This document shows positions 36,688 to 46,978 of a stretch of 64,000 nucleotides of DNA, piece after piece. Where the stretch lies: the NCBI GenBank assembly GCA_017522915.1, contig JAFWXX010000015.1, positions 21,596 through 85,595 of the forward strand, written 5' to 3'. Position numbers and translations under genes: made by a program. The notes beneath the pieces were generated by a model, which did not search any database, was not told the origin of the DNA, and saw nothing but the letters and a program-made list of their open reading frames with translations. The DNA is from Bacteroidaceae bacterium. Lineage in GTDB: Bacteria; Bacteroidota; Bacteroidia; Bacteroidales; Bacteroidaceae. How positions within the stretch are numbered: position 1 is the stretch's first letter; each line of letters starts with the position of its first letter.

Positions 36688-37992
36688 ATGACATACGACG
36701 AGACTGTCACATATCTGTTCAACTGCGCACCGCCCTTCCAGCAAGTAGGCGGTGCAGCTTACAAAGAGGGGTTATCGACCACTCTCGCACTCGACAGGCA
36801 CTTAGGTCATCCGCATAGAAAATTCCCGACAATACACATTGCCGGAACAAACGGCAAAGGCTCCACTTCGCACACCATTGCAGCCATTCTGCAAGAGAGC
36901 GGATACAAGGTCGGGCTCTACACCTCGCCCCACCTCATCGACTTCCGCGAGAGGATAAGGGTAAACGGCATCCCTGCGAGCAAGGAGTATGTCGTGGATT
37001 TTGTCGGGAAACACAAGGAATTCTTCGAGCCTTTGAGCCCTTCATTCTTCGAGCTCACAACCGCTATGGCATTCAGCTTCTTTGCCGAACAGGAGGTCGA
37101 TGTCGCTGTGATTGAGACAGGCTTGGGCGGACGGCTCGACTGTACTAACATAATCACCCCCAAACTCTCTATAATAACCAATATAAGCCTTGACCACACA
37201 CAGTTCCTCGGCAACACGGTCGAGGAGATTGCAGCAGAGAAAGCCGGAATAATAAAGGCCGGTATCCCGGTTGTCATAGGCGAGGCGACAGAAGCCACAA
37301 GAACCGTATTCAAGAAAAAGGCATCCGAAGTTTACGCGCCGATTTCATTTGCCGAGGACAAGCCGGAAATCACGCATTCAGAGCCTCGCGGAAACGGCTA
37401 TGAATACACTGCTGAAAGATACGGAAAACTGCATGGCGAGCTTGGAGGATATTGCCAGGAGAAGAATGCCAATACAATACTTGCAGCCATAGAGAAGCTT
37501 AAGGAGCAAGGGTTCGCAATCAGCGAGAACGCTTTACGAAAAGGTTTTACAAATGTATGCTCGCTCACCGGCCTTATGGGGCGATGGCAGAAGCTCATGG
37601 AAAACCCTATAGCCGTTTGTGATGCAGGGCACAATATCGGCGGAATAAAGTACATAGCAGAGCAGCTCGAAGCCATAAGATGCGACAGGCTGCGCATCGT
37701 GTTCGGTATGGTAAGCGACAAGGATATAGCAGCAGTGCTTTCCATGATGCCGAAGAATGCCGAATACTACTTTACACAAGCAGGCATAAAACGTGCCATG
37801 CCAGCCGAAGAACTCAAAGAGAAGGCTGTACGGTTCGGGCTTGAGGGCAATGCCTACCCCACCGTTCATGCAGCATTCCGGGCAGCTTTGGCAGAGAGCG
37901 GCAATGACGACTTCATTTTTGTAGGCGGAAGCTGTTTTGTCGTAGCCGACCTGCTTGCCGCACTGCAGAAAGAACAAGGCTGGACTGGCTAA
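36688..37992 (+). CDS. folC: Dihydrofolate synthase / folylpolyglutamate synthase
   Basis: Adds glutamate to dihydropteroate and to folates. 434 residues. The ATP loop is GTNGKGSTS (residues 53-61) and the Mur-ligase-like motifs YTSPHLIDFRERI and ETGLGGRLDCTN are intact. It is the last gene of the grpE-dnaJ unit, and a hairpin terminator follows. Confidence 0.94.
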   Translation: MTYDETVTYLFNCAPPFQQVGGAAYKEGLSTTLALDRHLGHPHRKFPTIHIAGTNGKGSTSHTIAAILQESGYKVGLYTSPHLIDFRERIRVNGIPASKEYVVDFVGKHKEFFEPLSPSFFELTTAMAFSFFAEQEVDVAVIETGLGGRLDCTNIITPKLSIITNISLDHTQFLGNTVEEIAAEKAGIIKAGIPVVIGEATEATRTVFKKKASEVYAPISFAEDKPEITHSEPRGNGYEYTAERYGKLHGELGGYCQEKNANTILAAIEKLKEQGFAISENALRKGFTNVCSLTGLMGRWQKLMENPIAVCDAGHNIGGIKYIAEQLEAIRCDRLRIVFGMVSDKDIAAVLSMMPKNAEYYFTQAGIKRAMPAEELKEKAVRFGLEGNAYPTVHAAFRAALAESGNDDFIFVGGSCFVVADLLAALQKEQGWTG

Positions 37993-38037
37993 TGAACAAA
38001 TTTGACAACACCTAAAATTTTATAAGAGAGGCACCTG

Positions 38038-38078
38038 ATGATGCACCGCTGAAATTTTTCGCGGTGCATCATTTTTTA
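38038..38078 (+). terminator. Terminator after folC
   Basis: The stem ATGATGCACCGC/GCGGTGCATCAT (38038-38049 with 38061-38072), 11-base loop, is followed by six Ts. Confidence 0.88.
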
Positions 38079-38136
38079 ATGCCCGATTCCCATACTCCGG
38101 ACAGCAAAATATATTGTTAATTTTATCACATTTTCC

Positions 38137-38167
38137 TTTGAGGTAATATCTTTTTTTATTTTATTTG
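38137..38167 (+). promoter_or_regulatory. Promoter of the galactose operon
   Basis: TTTG (38137-38140), 19 bases, then TTTATTTG (38160-38167), one mismatch from TAnnTTTG. The implied leader to galM is about 25 bases. Confidence 0.45.
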
Positions 38168-38197
38168 CGGAGAAATAGCTATCTAACCATAAAAATT

Positions 38198-39280
38198 ATG
38201 AGCTGTACCGAAAATCTCTCACAATTCAAGGCCGCCGACTTCAAAAAGGTCATTGGCGGCAAGGAAACCGCTCTTTTCGTTCTCAAGAACAATAAAGGCA
38301 GCGAAGTTACAATAACAAACTACGGTGGAGCAATTTGCAGCATCATGGTCCCCGACAAGAACGGCAACTACGCCAATGTTATTCAGGGACATGACAGCAT
38401 CGACAACCTCCTGAATAGCCCCGAGCCGTTCCTCAGCACATTGGTAGGACGCTACGGCAACCGAATATGCAAAGGCAAGTTCACAATCGACGGCAAGGAG
38501 TACAATCTTGCAATCAACAATGGTCCTAACCACCTTCATGGCGGCCCCACAGGATTCCACGCAAGAGTATGGGACGCAGAGCAGACCGACTGCCAGACAC
38601 TCAAGCTCCATTATCTTTCGGCCGACATGGAAGAGGGCTTCCCCGGCAACCTTGACGTGACAGTCGTCTATACATTCACCGATGACGACGAACTGAAAAT
38701 CGACTACACTGCCACAACAGACAAGAAGACTATAGTTAACCTTACAAGCCACGGTTTCTTCTCACTTTCGGGCATTGCAAACCCGACCGCGACAATCGAC
38801 AACCTTATTTGCGAAATCAATGCCGATTTCTTCGTTCCTATTGACGACACATCGGTTCCTTACGGTTGCATCAAGCCTGTAAAGGGCACTGCTTTCGACT
38901 TCACAGTACCTACAGCAGTAGGCGCACGCATAGATGCCGACGAGGAGCAGATCAAGCATGGTGCCGGTTACGACCACTGCTATGTGCTCAACAAGAAAGA
39001 GGTTGGCGAGCTCAGCTTTGCAGCCAAAGTTACAGAGCCGGTGAGCGGCCGCACAATGGAGGTATATACCACAGAGCCGGGCGTCCAGGTATATACATCA
39101 AACTGGCATAGCGGATTTGCAGGTGCACATGGTGCCACATTCCCAAAGCGCAGTGCCATCTGTTTCGAGGCACAGCACTTCCCCGATTCACCTAACCGCG
39201 CACACTTCCCAAGCGTTGTATTGTGCCCAGGAGAGACATACAGACAGGTGACAGTATATAAATTCGGAGTTGAGAAATAA
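38198..39280 (+). CDS. galM: Aldose 1-epimerase (mutarotase)
   Basis: Interconverts the alpha and beta forms of galactose or glucose. The start at 38198 gives MSCTENLSQF and 360 residues. The catalytic region has VGRYGNRICKGKF, NNGPNHLHGG (first catalytic His), SHGFFSLSG (second His) and a late FEAQHFPDSPN with the catalytic Glu. No signal peptide is seen, so it is cytoplasmic. First gene of a galM-transporter-galK operon. Confidence 0.94.
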   Translation: MSCTENLSQFKAADFKKVIGGKETALFVLKNNKGSEVTITNYGGAICSIMVPDKNGNYANVIQGHDSIDNLLNSPEPFLSTLVGRYGNRICKGKFTIDGKEYNLAINNGPNHLHGGPTGFHARVWDAEQTDCQTLKLHYLSADMEEGFPGNLDVTVVYTFTDDDELKIDYTATTDKKTIVNLTSHGFFSLSGIANPTATIDNLICEINADFFVPIDDTSVPYGCIKPVKGTAFDFTVPTAVGARIDADEEQIKHGAGYDHCYVLNKKEVGELSFAAKVTEPVSGRTMEVYTTEPGVQVYTSNWHSGFAGAHGATFPKRSAICFEAQHFPDSPNRAHFPSVVLCPGETYRQVTVYKFGVEK

Positions 39281-39322
39281 GAGAAATATTTTATAATAAC
39301 TAAAACATTTTAAATTAAAATT

Positions 39323-40597
39323 ATGAGTCAGCAAAAGAAACAATGGGGAGCTATCATCGTCATGATCGCGCTCTTCGCAATGATTGCCTTCGTGACAAAC
39401 CTATGCTCACCTATGGCAAACATCATCAAGGCACAGGGTGACATTCCGGAAGTGCTTGCACAGATCGGCAACTACGGCAACTTCGTGGCTTACCTCGTTA
39501 TGGGTATTCCTGCAGGTATGCTCATTGCAAAGTTCGGTTACAAGAAGACCGCGCTTATCGGTTTGACAGTAGGTATCATCGGTATCCTTGTACAGTGGTT
39601 CAGCGGCATGCTCGATGCTAAGGAGAGTCTCGGTCTCGTATTCGGCGTTTACCTTGTAGGTGCATTCATCGCAGGTTTCTGCATGTGTATCCTCAACTGC
39701 GTTGTTAACCCGATGCTTAACCTCCTCGGCGGTGGCGGCAACAGCGGTAACCAGCTTATCCAGCTCGGCGGTGTGTTCAACTCATCTGCAGCCGTAGCCG
39801 TTTACATCATCATGGGTGCTCTCATCGGTGAGATTTCTAAGGACACAGCTATTTCTGACGCAACTCCCGCATTGATGATTGCCCTTGCAATCTTCGTTAT
39901 TGCATTCGTTGTAATCCTCTTCACAAAGATCGAAGAGCCGGAGCAGGCTCCTGTTGAGGTAAGCCTCATCAAGGGTGCGCTGAAGTACCGTCACTTCACA
40001 CTCGGTATCCTTGCAATCTTCCTTTACATGGGTATTGAGGTAGGCGTTCCAACATACGTTAACATGTACCTCGTGAACACACCGGAACTCGGTATCTCAG
40101 CTGCAACCGCAGGCCTTATCGTTGCCGTTTACTGGTTCATGATGCTCATCGGCCGTTTTGTCGGTGCAAGTATCGGCAGCAAGGTTTCAAGCCGTGCCAT
40201 GATTACAACAGTTTCTATCGCAACACTGATACTCGTTGCATTCGGTATGTTCTCTGACCCTGCTTCAACAGTTGAGGTTCCCGGTATCGACTGGGGTACA
40301 TTGACACTTATCTGGGCTGAGGTTCCTGTAGGCATCTTCGCATTCCTGCTCGTGGGTCTCTGCACATCAGTTATGTGGGGCGGTATCTTCAACATGGCTG
40401 TCGAGGGTCTCGGCAAGTACACAGCCGTTGCTTCAGGTATCTTCATGACAATGGTATTCGGTTGCGCCGTAATGCTCGCAATCCAGGCACAGGTTGCAGA
40501 AATGACAGACTACATGACAAGCTACTGGGTTGTAATGTTCTGCGCTGCATACATCCTCTTCTATGCTCTCATCGGTTCAAAGCCTGCAAAGAAGTAA
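39323..40597 (+). CDS. Sugar:cation MFS transporter, FucP/GluP-like
   Basis: A 424-residue protein with about 12 membrane spans. The motifs GNYGNFVAYLVMGIPAGML and AKFGYKKTALIGL are characteristic of the fucose/glucose-galactose permease group. Its place between galM and galK makes galactose the likely substrate. Codon use in this gene and galK is more C/T-ending ('ggt', 'atc', 'gtt') than in neighbours, consistent with high expression. Confidence 0.88.
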   Translation: MSQQKKQWGAIIVMIALFAMIAFVTNLCSPMANIIKAQGDIPEVLAQIGNYGNFVAYLVMGIPAGMLIAKFGYKKTALIGLTVGIIGILVQWFSGMLDAKESLGLVFGVYLVGAFIAGFCMCILNCVVNPMLNLLGGGGNSGNQLIQLGGVFNSSAAVAVYIIMGALIGEISKDTAISDATPALMIALAIFVIAFVVILFTKIEEPEQAPVEVSLIKGALKYRHFTLGILAIFLYMGIEVGVPTYVNMYLVNTPELGISAATAGLIVAVYWFMMLIGRFVGASIGSKVSSRAMITTVSIATLILVAFGMFSDPASTVEVPGIDWGTLTLIWAEVPVGIFAFLLVGLCTSVMWGGIFNMAVEGLGKYTAVASGIFMTMVFGCAVMLAIQAQVAEMTDYMTSYWVVMFCAAYILFYALIGSKPAKK

Positions 40598-40643
40598 CCA
40601 ACACGAAATATAATATTTGTTCAACTACTAAATATTTAAAACT

Positions 40644-41798
40644 ATGGATATAGAATTTGTAAGAAGCCGTTTCATCAAACACTTCGATGGTACAACAGGA
40701 AGCATCTATGCATCACCGGGCCGTATCAACCTCATCGGTGAGCACACCGACTACAACAACGGTTTTGTATTCCCTGGCGCTGTAAACAAAGGCATTATGG
40801 CAGAAATCAAGCCAAACGGTACAGACAAGGTTTGCGCATACTCTATCGACGAGAAGGACTATGTTGAGTTCGGTCTGAAGGAAGAGGATGCTCCACGCGC
40901 TTCTTGGGCAAAGTATATCTTCGGTGTATGCCGCGAGATGATCAAGCGTGGCGTTGATGTAAAGGGTTTCAACACAGCATTTGCAGGTGATGTACCCCTC
41001 GGCGCAGGAATGTCTTCTTCAGCAGCATTGGAGAGCACATTCGCTTATGCACTCAACGACCTCTTCGGCGACAACAAGATAGACAAGTTCGAGCTTGCTA
41101 AGGTCGGTCAGGCTACAGAGCACAACTATGTAGGTGTCAACTGCGGTATCATGGACCAGTTCGCAAGCGTATTCGGCAAGGCTGGCAGCCTTATCCGTCT
41201 CGACTGCCGTTCTTTGGAGTACCAGTACTTCCCGTTCAAGCCACAGGGCTACAAGCTCGTTCTCTTGAACACATGCGTTAAGCACGAACTTGTAGGTTCA
41301 CCTTACAACGAGCGTCGTTTGAGCTGTGAGCGCGTAGCTGAGGTTATCAAGGCTAAGCACCCTGAGGTTGAGTCTTTGCGCGACGCAAACTTCGAGATGC
41401 TCGAAGAGGTTAAGGCAGAGCTTAAACCAGAGGATTACAACCGCGCCAAGTATGTTATCGGTGAGGTAGTTCGCGTACTCGATGTATGTGACGCTCTTGA
41501 GGCCGGTGACTATGAGACTGTCGGCAAGAAGATGTATGAGACACACTTCGGTTTGAGCAAGGACTACGAGGTAAGCTGCGAGGAGCTCGACTTCCTTGTT
41601 GACGTTGCTATCGACTGCGGTGTTACCGGTTCACGCATGATGGGCGGTGGCTTCGGCGGCTGTACAATCAACCTTGTTAAGGAGGAACTATACGAAGTCT
41701 TCATCGGCGAGGCTGAAAAGCGTTACAACGAGAAGTACGGCAAGTCACCTAAGGTATATGACGTAGTAATCGGTGACGGTTCACGCAAGATTTGCTAA
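40644..41798 (+). CDS. galK: Galactokinase
   Basis: Phosphorylates galactose at C1 for the Leloir pathway. 384 residues with all GHMP-kinase signatures: GRINLIGEHTDYNNGFVFP near the start, PLGAGMSSSAALE (ATP loop) and GSRMMGGGFGGCTI near the end. Catalytic Asp lies in CGIMDQFASV. Third gene of the galactose operon; galT is not in the window. Confidence 0.96.
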   Translation: MDIEFVRSRFIKHFDGTTGSIYASPGRINLIGEHTDYNNGFVFPGAVNKGIMAEIKPNGTDKVCAYSIDEKDYVEFGLKEEDAPRASWAKYIFGVCREMIKRGVDVKGFNTAFAGDVPLGAGMSSSAALESTFAYALNDLFGDNKIDKFELAKVGQATEHNYVGVNCGIMDQFASVFGKAGSLIRLDCRSLEYQYFPFKPQGYKLVLLNTCVKHELVGSPYNERRLSCERVAEVIKAKHPEVESLRDANFEMLEEVKAELKPEDYNRAKYVIGEVVRVLDVCDALEAGDYETVGKKMYETHFGLSKDYEVSCEELDFLVDVAIDCGVTGSRMMGGGFGGCTINLVKEELYEVFIGEAEKRYNEKYGKSPKVYDVVIGDGSRKIC

Positions 41799-41810
41799 TA
41801 TCAGCAACAT

Positions 41811-41852
41811 AAATGAAAAAGGTGTCAGCGAAAACTGACACCTTTTTCATTT
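41811..41852. terminator. Bidirectional terminator between galK and tex
   Basis: A perfect 18-bp stem (41811-41828 with 41835-41852), loop CGAAAA, lies between convergent genes. Confidence 0.9.
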
Positions 41853-41877
41853 ATATCCCTCAAGAGCCTCATACCGC

Positions 41878-43998
41878 TTACACTCCACGCATGGAAAGGG
41901 AAATGCGCCTTCTTTTCAAATCGACCTCTACTACCCTGACCATTACCTGCTGACCAAGCTTTACTACATCATTGGGCGATGACACGAACTTGTCGGCAAG
42001 CTGTGATATGTGGACAAGACCGTCCTGATGAACACCTATGTTCACAAAAGCTCCGAATGCCGTTATATTGGAAACTATCCCAGGAAGAACCATCCCTTCG
42101 CGCAAATCCTCAAGTTCATGCACGTTAGGGTCAAAGGAAAAAGCCTTTGCCTGTTCACGAGGGTCAAGACCACGCTTGTTAAGCGAATCCATTATATCGG
42201 TAAGCGTGGGCATGCCCACCTTTTCGGTAACATAGTTCTGCAACCGGACCTTTTTGCGCAATTCGGTATCGGAAATGAACTGTTCAAGAGAAACATTCAT
42301 ATCCTTTGCCATTTTCACCACAATACCATACGATTCGGGATGAACAGCTGTATTGTCAAGAGGCTCGTCACCGCCTACGACACGCAGGAATCCGGCCGAC
42401 TGTTCAAAAGCCTTGCTGCCCAACCGCGGAACCTTAAGCAGCTCCTTCCTGGTCCTGAAGTTGCCGTTTTCGGCACGGAACTTAACTATATTCTCGGCCA
42501 ATGCAGGACCAAGGCCCGATATATGTGTCAGTATCTGCTTTGTCGCAGTATTCAGGTTGACTCCAACCTTGTTCACACAGCTCTCCACAACAACATCAAG
42601 ACGCTCCTTAAGTTTTGCTTGGTCAACGCTATGCTGGTACTGCCCTACTCCTATTGAACGTGGTTCTATCTTCACCAGCTCCGACAGCGGGTCTATAAGA
42701 CGACGGCCGATAGAGACGGCTCCACGTACGGTTACATCCTCATTCGGAAACTCCTCACGTGCAACCGGAGATGCAGAATAGACCGAAGCACCATCTTCGT
42801 TGACAGAAAAGATTTCGGCTGCAACCCCCAAATTGCGTACAAAATCCTCTGTCTCGCGTCCGGCCGTACCATTTCCTATGGCAAAAGCCTCTATCGAATA
42901 ATCCTGTACAAGAGATTTTATTGTTCTTGCAGCCGATTCACGGTCATTGTGCGGTTGGTGCGGATATATAACGGTGTGATAAACAAGATTGCCTTGCGAG
43001 TCGAGCACCACTACCTTACATCCCGTACGGAAGCCAGGGTCTATAGCCAACACACGCTTCTGGCCTAAAGGAGAAGACATTAACAGCTGCCTCAGATTCT
43101 CGGCAAACACAGCTATAGCCTCGTCATCGGCACGCTGCTTTGCGTTTCCGCGTGTTTCATTCTCTATTGACGGAGCCAGAAGACGCTTATAGCCGTCGGC
43201 CACTGCAAGTTCCATATATTCGCGCGACGGCGAGAAGCGTTTGACAAAACGGCGGTAAAGCTGAGACACGGCCTCTTCTGTATCTACAGTTATGGAAACA
43301 CGCAGGTAACCTTCCTCTTCTCCACGCATAATTGCCAGAAGACGATGCGAGGAGATGCGCGAGATGTTCTCCTGCCATTCGTAATAGTCGGAATATTTTA
43401 TGCCGTCACCCTCTTTTCCTTTGACAACCTTAGAGACAAGCACTCCATAACGCGAGAAGATATGCCTTATTGCATTGCGTGCGCCTTCGTTTTCCGATAC
43501 ACGTTCGGCAATTATGTCACATGCTCCGGCAATGGCATCTTCGGGAGCAGGCACGTCGGCACATACAAATGCACGCGCTCTGCCTTTCACATCGTTGCAC
43601 TGCTGCAGGAATATCAGGTCGGCAAGCGGTTCAAGGCCTCGTTCCTTGGCTATAGTCGCACGCGTACGGCGTTTAGGCTTGTACGGCAGATAAATATCTT
43701 CGAGTTCAACAGGGTCGAAACAGTTGCCGATACGTTCCCTCAGTTCCTTTGTAAGTTTTCCCTGCTCCTCAATCGTTGCAATTATAGTCTCTTTCCGCTG
43801 CATGAGTGCTGTCAGTTTCTCATGCATATCCTTGATATTGCCGATAGCGACCTCATCCATAGAACCTGTCGCCTCCTTGCGGTATCGCGCAATAAACGGA
43901 ACTGTAGCACCGCCTTCAAGCAGTTCTACCGTGTTTTTCACTTTTTCGGGAGCAAGTGCAAGCTCCTTGGAAATTATTCTTATAAGCATAGCAGTCAT
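41878..43998 (-). CDS. tex: Tex-family RNA-binding transcription accessory protein
   Basis: 706 residues. In order: Tex N-terminal helical domain (VPFIARYRKEATGSMDE), YqgF/RuvC-like fold (AIDPGFRTGCKVVVLD), helix-hairpin-helix segments (SGLGPALAENIV) and a C-terminal S1 domain (GIVSNITAFGAFVNIGVHQDGLVHIS). The start at 43998 is chosen; 43989 is an alternative. Tex binds RNA and acts with the transcription machinery. Confidence 0.93.
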   Translation of the reverse strand: MTAMLIRIISKELALAPEKVKNTVELLEGGATVPFIARYRKEATGSMDEVAIGNIKDMHEKLTALMQRKETIIATIEEQGKLTKELRERIGNCFDPVELEDIYLPYKPKRRTRATIAKERGLEPLADLIFLQQCNDVKGRARAFVCADVPAPEDAIAGACDIIAERVSENEGARNAIRHIFSRYGVLVSKVVKGKEGDGIKYSDYYEWQENISRISSHRLLAIMRGEEEGYLRVSITVDTEEAVSQLYRRFVKRFSPSREYMELAVADGYKRLLAPSIENETRGNAKQRADDEAIAVFAENLRQLLMSSPLGQKRVLAIDPGFRTGCKVVVLDSQGNLVYHTVIYPHQPHNDRESAARTIKSLVQDYSIEAFAIGNGTAGRETEDFVRNLGVAAEIFSVNEDGASVYSASPVAREEFPNEDVTVRGAVSIGRRLIDPLSELVKIEPRSIGVGQYQHSVDQAKLKERLDVVVESCVNKVGVNLNTATKQILTHISGLGPALAENIVKFRAENGNFRTRKELLKVPRLGSKAFEQSAGFLRVVGGDEPLDNTAVHPESYGIVVKMAKDMNVSLEQFISDTELRKKVRLQNYVTEKVGMPTLTDIMDSLNKRGLDPREQAKAFSFDPNVHELEDLREGMVLPGIVSNITAFGAFVNIGVHQDGLVHISQLADKFVSSPNDVVKLGQQVMVRVVEVDLKRRRISLSMRGV

Positions 43999-44010
43999 AT
44001 TTTTGCTCCA

Positions 44011-44018
44011 CGAAGATA
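44011..44018 (-). promoter_or_regulatory. -7 box of tex
   Basis: TATCTTCG on the minus strand, 13 bases before the tex start. This would give almost no leader, so the start at 43989 is then more comfortable. Confidence 0.4.
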
Positions 44019-44205
44019 ATATAAAACCGCCCAAAACAGAAAGCCGTATTGCAAAAAGGTCTTAAAACAGTTGCCGGGGCAAAAAAACAGCTTTTGAAAA
44101 GAATATCCATCTGCAAGTATTAATTCTGTTATTGCAATTATAAATATTTATAAACAACAGGCAAATTCATCATTCAATTATGTTCATCATTCAAACAAAA
44201 AATAT

Positions 44206-44213
44206 TACTTTTG
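44206..44213 (+). promoter_or_regulatory. -7 box of the transketolase operon
   Basis: TACTTTTG matches TAnnTTTG, 92 bases before the start at 44305. The rest of the 306-base gap 43999-44304 is AT-rich with no other feature seen. Confidence 0.5.
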
Positions 44214-44304
44214 TAACAAATTACGGAATGGTATATTCAGAACAACACCAAGCCGTTTTTTGGAATTAAAAGCAATAATAACTCCACAAACTATAACTAC
44301 AGAT

Positions 44305-46317
44305 ATGAACAGCAAGCAATTGATGAACAAGGCAGCAGACAACATCCGTATTCTCACAGCTGCAATGGTAGAGAAGGCAAAATCGGGACATCCCGGCGGT
44401 GCAATGGGCGGTGCCGACTTCATCAACGTCCTCTATTCAGAGTTTTTGATTCACGACCCCGAAAACCCGCTATGGGAAGGCCGTGACCGTTTCTTCCTCG
44501 ACCCAGGCCACATGTCGCCGATGCTATATTCGGTACTTGCCCTGTCAGGCAAATACACGATGGACGAGCTCAAGCAGCTCCGCCAATGGGGAAGCGCGAC
44601 TCCGGGACACCCCGAAGTGAACTTCGAGCGCGGAATAGAGAACACATCAGGCCCTCTTGGACAGGGACACACCTATGCAGTAGGTGCAGCCATTGCTGCA
44701 AAGTTCCTTGAGGCACGTCTTGGCAACGAGGTCTTCGGCCACACAATCTATGCATTTATCTCCGACGGTGGAGTTCAGGAGGAGATTTCACAAGGTGCAG
44801 GCCGCCTTGCAGGCTACCTTAAGCTGAGCAACCTTGTAATGTTCTATGATGCCAACCAGATACAGCTCTCAACACGTTGCGACGAGGTTATGTTCGAGGA
44901 TACAGCCAAGAAGTACGAGGCTTGGGGCTGGAAGGTGATTACAATAGACGGAAACGACTGCGACGCAATACGCGCAGCTCTCACTGAGGCAAAGGCCGAG
45001 AACGAACGTCCTACGCTCATCATCGGCAATACCGTAATGGGCAAGGGGGCACGCCGTGCCGATGGCAGCAGCTACGAGTTCGACTGCGGCACACACGGTG
45101 CACCGCTCGGAGGCGATGCCTACGTCAATACCATAAAAAACCTTGGAGGAGACGTTGAGAATCCGTTCGTATTCTTCCCCGAAGTAAAGGAGATGTACGA
45201 CAACCGCCTTGCAGAACTCCGCAAGATTGTTGCTGAGCGCAAGCAGGCCAAGGCTGCATGGGCAGCTGCAAACCCCGAAAAGGCGCAGAAGCTTGAGGAC
45301 TGGTTCTCAGGCAAGCAGCCCGAAATAGACTGGAATGCCATTGAGCAGAAGGCAGATGCTCCTACGCGCAACGCATCGGCAACAGTGCTTGGCATCCTCG
45401 CAGAGAACTACGGCAATATGATATGCTCGTCGGCCGATCTCAGCAACAGCGACAAGACAGACGGCTTCCTTAAGAAAACACACGCATTCAAGCCCGGCGA
45501 TTTCAGCGGAGCATTCCTTCATGCCGGAGTATCCGAGCTTACAATGGCATGCGTATGTATCGGTATGGCACTGCATGGCGGTGTAATAGCTGCATGCGGT
45601 ACATTCTTCGTGTTCAGCGACTACATGAAACCGGCTATCCGCATGGCGGCCCTTATGGAGCTTCCGGTCAAGTTCGTATGGTCACACGATGCATTCCGCG
45701 TCGGAGAGGACGGACCTACACATGAGCCTGTTGAGCAGGAAGCACAGGTACGCCTTATGGAAAAGGTAAAGAACCACCACGGAAAGAACTCAATGCTTGT
45801 ACTACGCCCTGCCGATGTAAATGAGGCAACACAGGCATGGAAACTGGCCATGGAAAATGACAATACACCTACAGGTCTCATATTCTCACGCCAGAATGTG
45901 AACAACCTTCCGGAGGGTACAAGATACGAAGAAGCAGGCAAGGGTGCATACATCATTGCCGGCAGCGACGAGGACTACGATGTAATCCTTCTCGCATCGG
46001 GTTCAGAGGTATCGACACTCGTTGAGGGTGCAAAGCTTCTCAAAGCCGACGGAATCAAGACAAGAATCGTTTCAGTTCCTTCAGAAGGTCTCTTCCGCAC
46101 ACAGCCTGCACAGTATCAGGAGAGCATTCTCCCTACCGGCTCTAAGATATTCGGCCTCACAGCCGGCCTTCCTGTAAACCTCGAAGGACTTGTAGGAGCA
46201 AACGGAAAGGTTTGGGGATTGGAATCATTCGGTTTCTCGGCACCATACAAGGTTCTTGACGAGAAGCTCGGTTTCACTGCAGAAAACGTGTATAACCAGG
46301 TAAAAACTATGCTATAA
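44305..46317 (+). CDS. tkt: Transketolase
   Basis: Moves two-carbon units between sugar phosphates in the pentose phosphate pathway, using thiamine diphosphate. The start at 44305 gives 670 residues. Motifs include KSGHPGGAMGGADF, TSGPLGQGHTYAVG, SDGGVQEEISQGA (cofactor-binding) and the C-terminal pyrimidine domain (GVSELTMACVCIG, SHDAFRVGEDGPTHEP). The stop codon overlaps the rpiB start by one base (TAATG). Confidence 0.96.
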   Translation: MNSKQLMNKAADNIRILTAAMVEKAKSGHPGGAMGGADFINVLYSEFLIHDPENPLWEGRDRFFLDPGHMSPMLYSVLALSGKYTMDELKQLRQWGSATPGHPEVNFERGIENTSGPLGQGHTYAVGAAIAAKFLEARLGNEVFGHTIYAFISDGGVQEEISQGAGRLAGYLKLSNLVMFYDANQIQLSTRCDEVMFEDTAKKYEAWGWKVITIDGNDCDAIRAALTEAKAENERPTLIIGNTVMGKGARRADGSSYEFDCGTHGAPLGGDAYVNTIKNLGGDVENPFVFFPEVKEMYDNRLAELRKIVAERKQAKAAWAAANPEKAQKLEDWFSGKQPEIDWNAIEQKADAPTRNASATVLGILAENYGNMICSSADLSNSDKTDGFLKKTHAFKPGDFSGAFLHAGVSELTMACVCIGMALHGGVIAACGTFFVFSDYMKPAIRMAALMELPVKFVWSHDAFRVGEDGPTHEPVEQEAQVRLMEKVKNHHGKNSMLVLRPADVNEATQAWKLAMENDNTPTGLIFSRQNVNNLPEGTRYEEAGKGAYIIAGSDEDYDVILLASGSEVSTLVEGAKLLKADGIKTRIVSVPSEGLFRTQPAQYQESILPTGSKIFGLTAGLPVNLEGLVGANGKVWGLESFGFSAPYKVLDEKLGFTAENVYNQVKTML

Positions 46318-46757
46318 TGAACAAGAGAATAGGACTTGCAAGCGACCATGCCGGTTACCCGCTGAAAGAACAGGTAAAGGAGTGGCTCAAGGCAATGGGT
46401 TACGACTTCGTTGACTTTGGTACAAACAGCACAGAGAGCTGCAACTACCCCGATTTTGCCCATGCACTTGCCGAAGCCATAGAAAAAGGAGAACTTTCTA
46501 CGGGCATAGCAATATGCGGAACAGGCAACGGAATAAACATGACACTCAACCATCACGATGCTATTCGCAGTGCATTGTGCTGGATGCCTGAGATCGCCGC
46601 CCTGGCACGTCAGCACAACGATGCCAATGTCATGGTAATGCCGGGCCGTTTTATAGAAACCGCACTTGCCAAAGAGTGTGTAGAGATATTCCTCGACACA
46701 CCGTTCGAAGGCGGACGTCACCAGGCACGCATAGACGCAATACCGGTAAAAAGATAA
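46317..46757 (+). CDS. rpiB: Ribose-5-phosphate isomerase B
   Basis: Interconverts ribulose 5-phosphate and ribose 5-phosphate. 146 residues with ASDHAGYPLK, the catalytic cysteine loop CGTGNGINM and a late MVMPGRFIE. It is coupled to transketolase by a TAATG overlap, so the two enzymes of the non-oxidative pentose phosphate branch are made together. Confidence 0.95.
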   Translation: MNKRIGLASDHAGYPLKEQVKEWLKAMGYDFVDFGTNSTESCNYPDFAHALAEAIEKGELSTGIAICGTGNGINMTLNHHDAIRSALCWMPEIAALARQHNDANVMVMPGRFIETALAKECVEIFLDTPFEGGRHQARIDAIPVKR

Positions 46758-46773
46758 TACCTTATTTATATAA

Positions 46774-46818
46774 TACAGACAGGCTGTCAGGACCCCTTGA
46801 CAGCCTGTCTGTATTTTT
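46774..46818 (+). terminator. Terminator after rpiB
   Basis: A 16-bp stem (46774-46789 with 46798-46813) followed by Ts. Confidence 0.88.
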
Positions 46819-46901
46819 ATCTATTTTTACCTTAAAACAAAGTCTATTATGTACAATAGCATTTCATTTTATACATTTTTATAGTTAAAAGGAGCCAAGA
46901 A

Positions 46902-46933
46902 TTTCCGCATATTGCACAAATCATATACTTTTG
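46902..46933 (+). promoter_or_regulatory. Promoter of the FadL-like gene
   Basis: TTTC (46902-46905), 20 bases, TACTTTTG (46926-46933), one base from the consensus. Confidence 0.65.
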
Positions 46934-46978
46934 TGCAACTTTTGATTGAGAAATAATATACATCTTAAATTTAATATT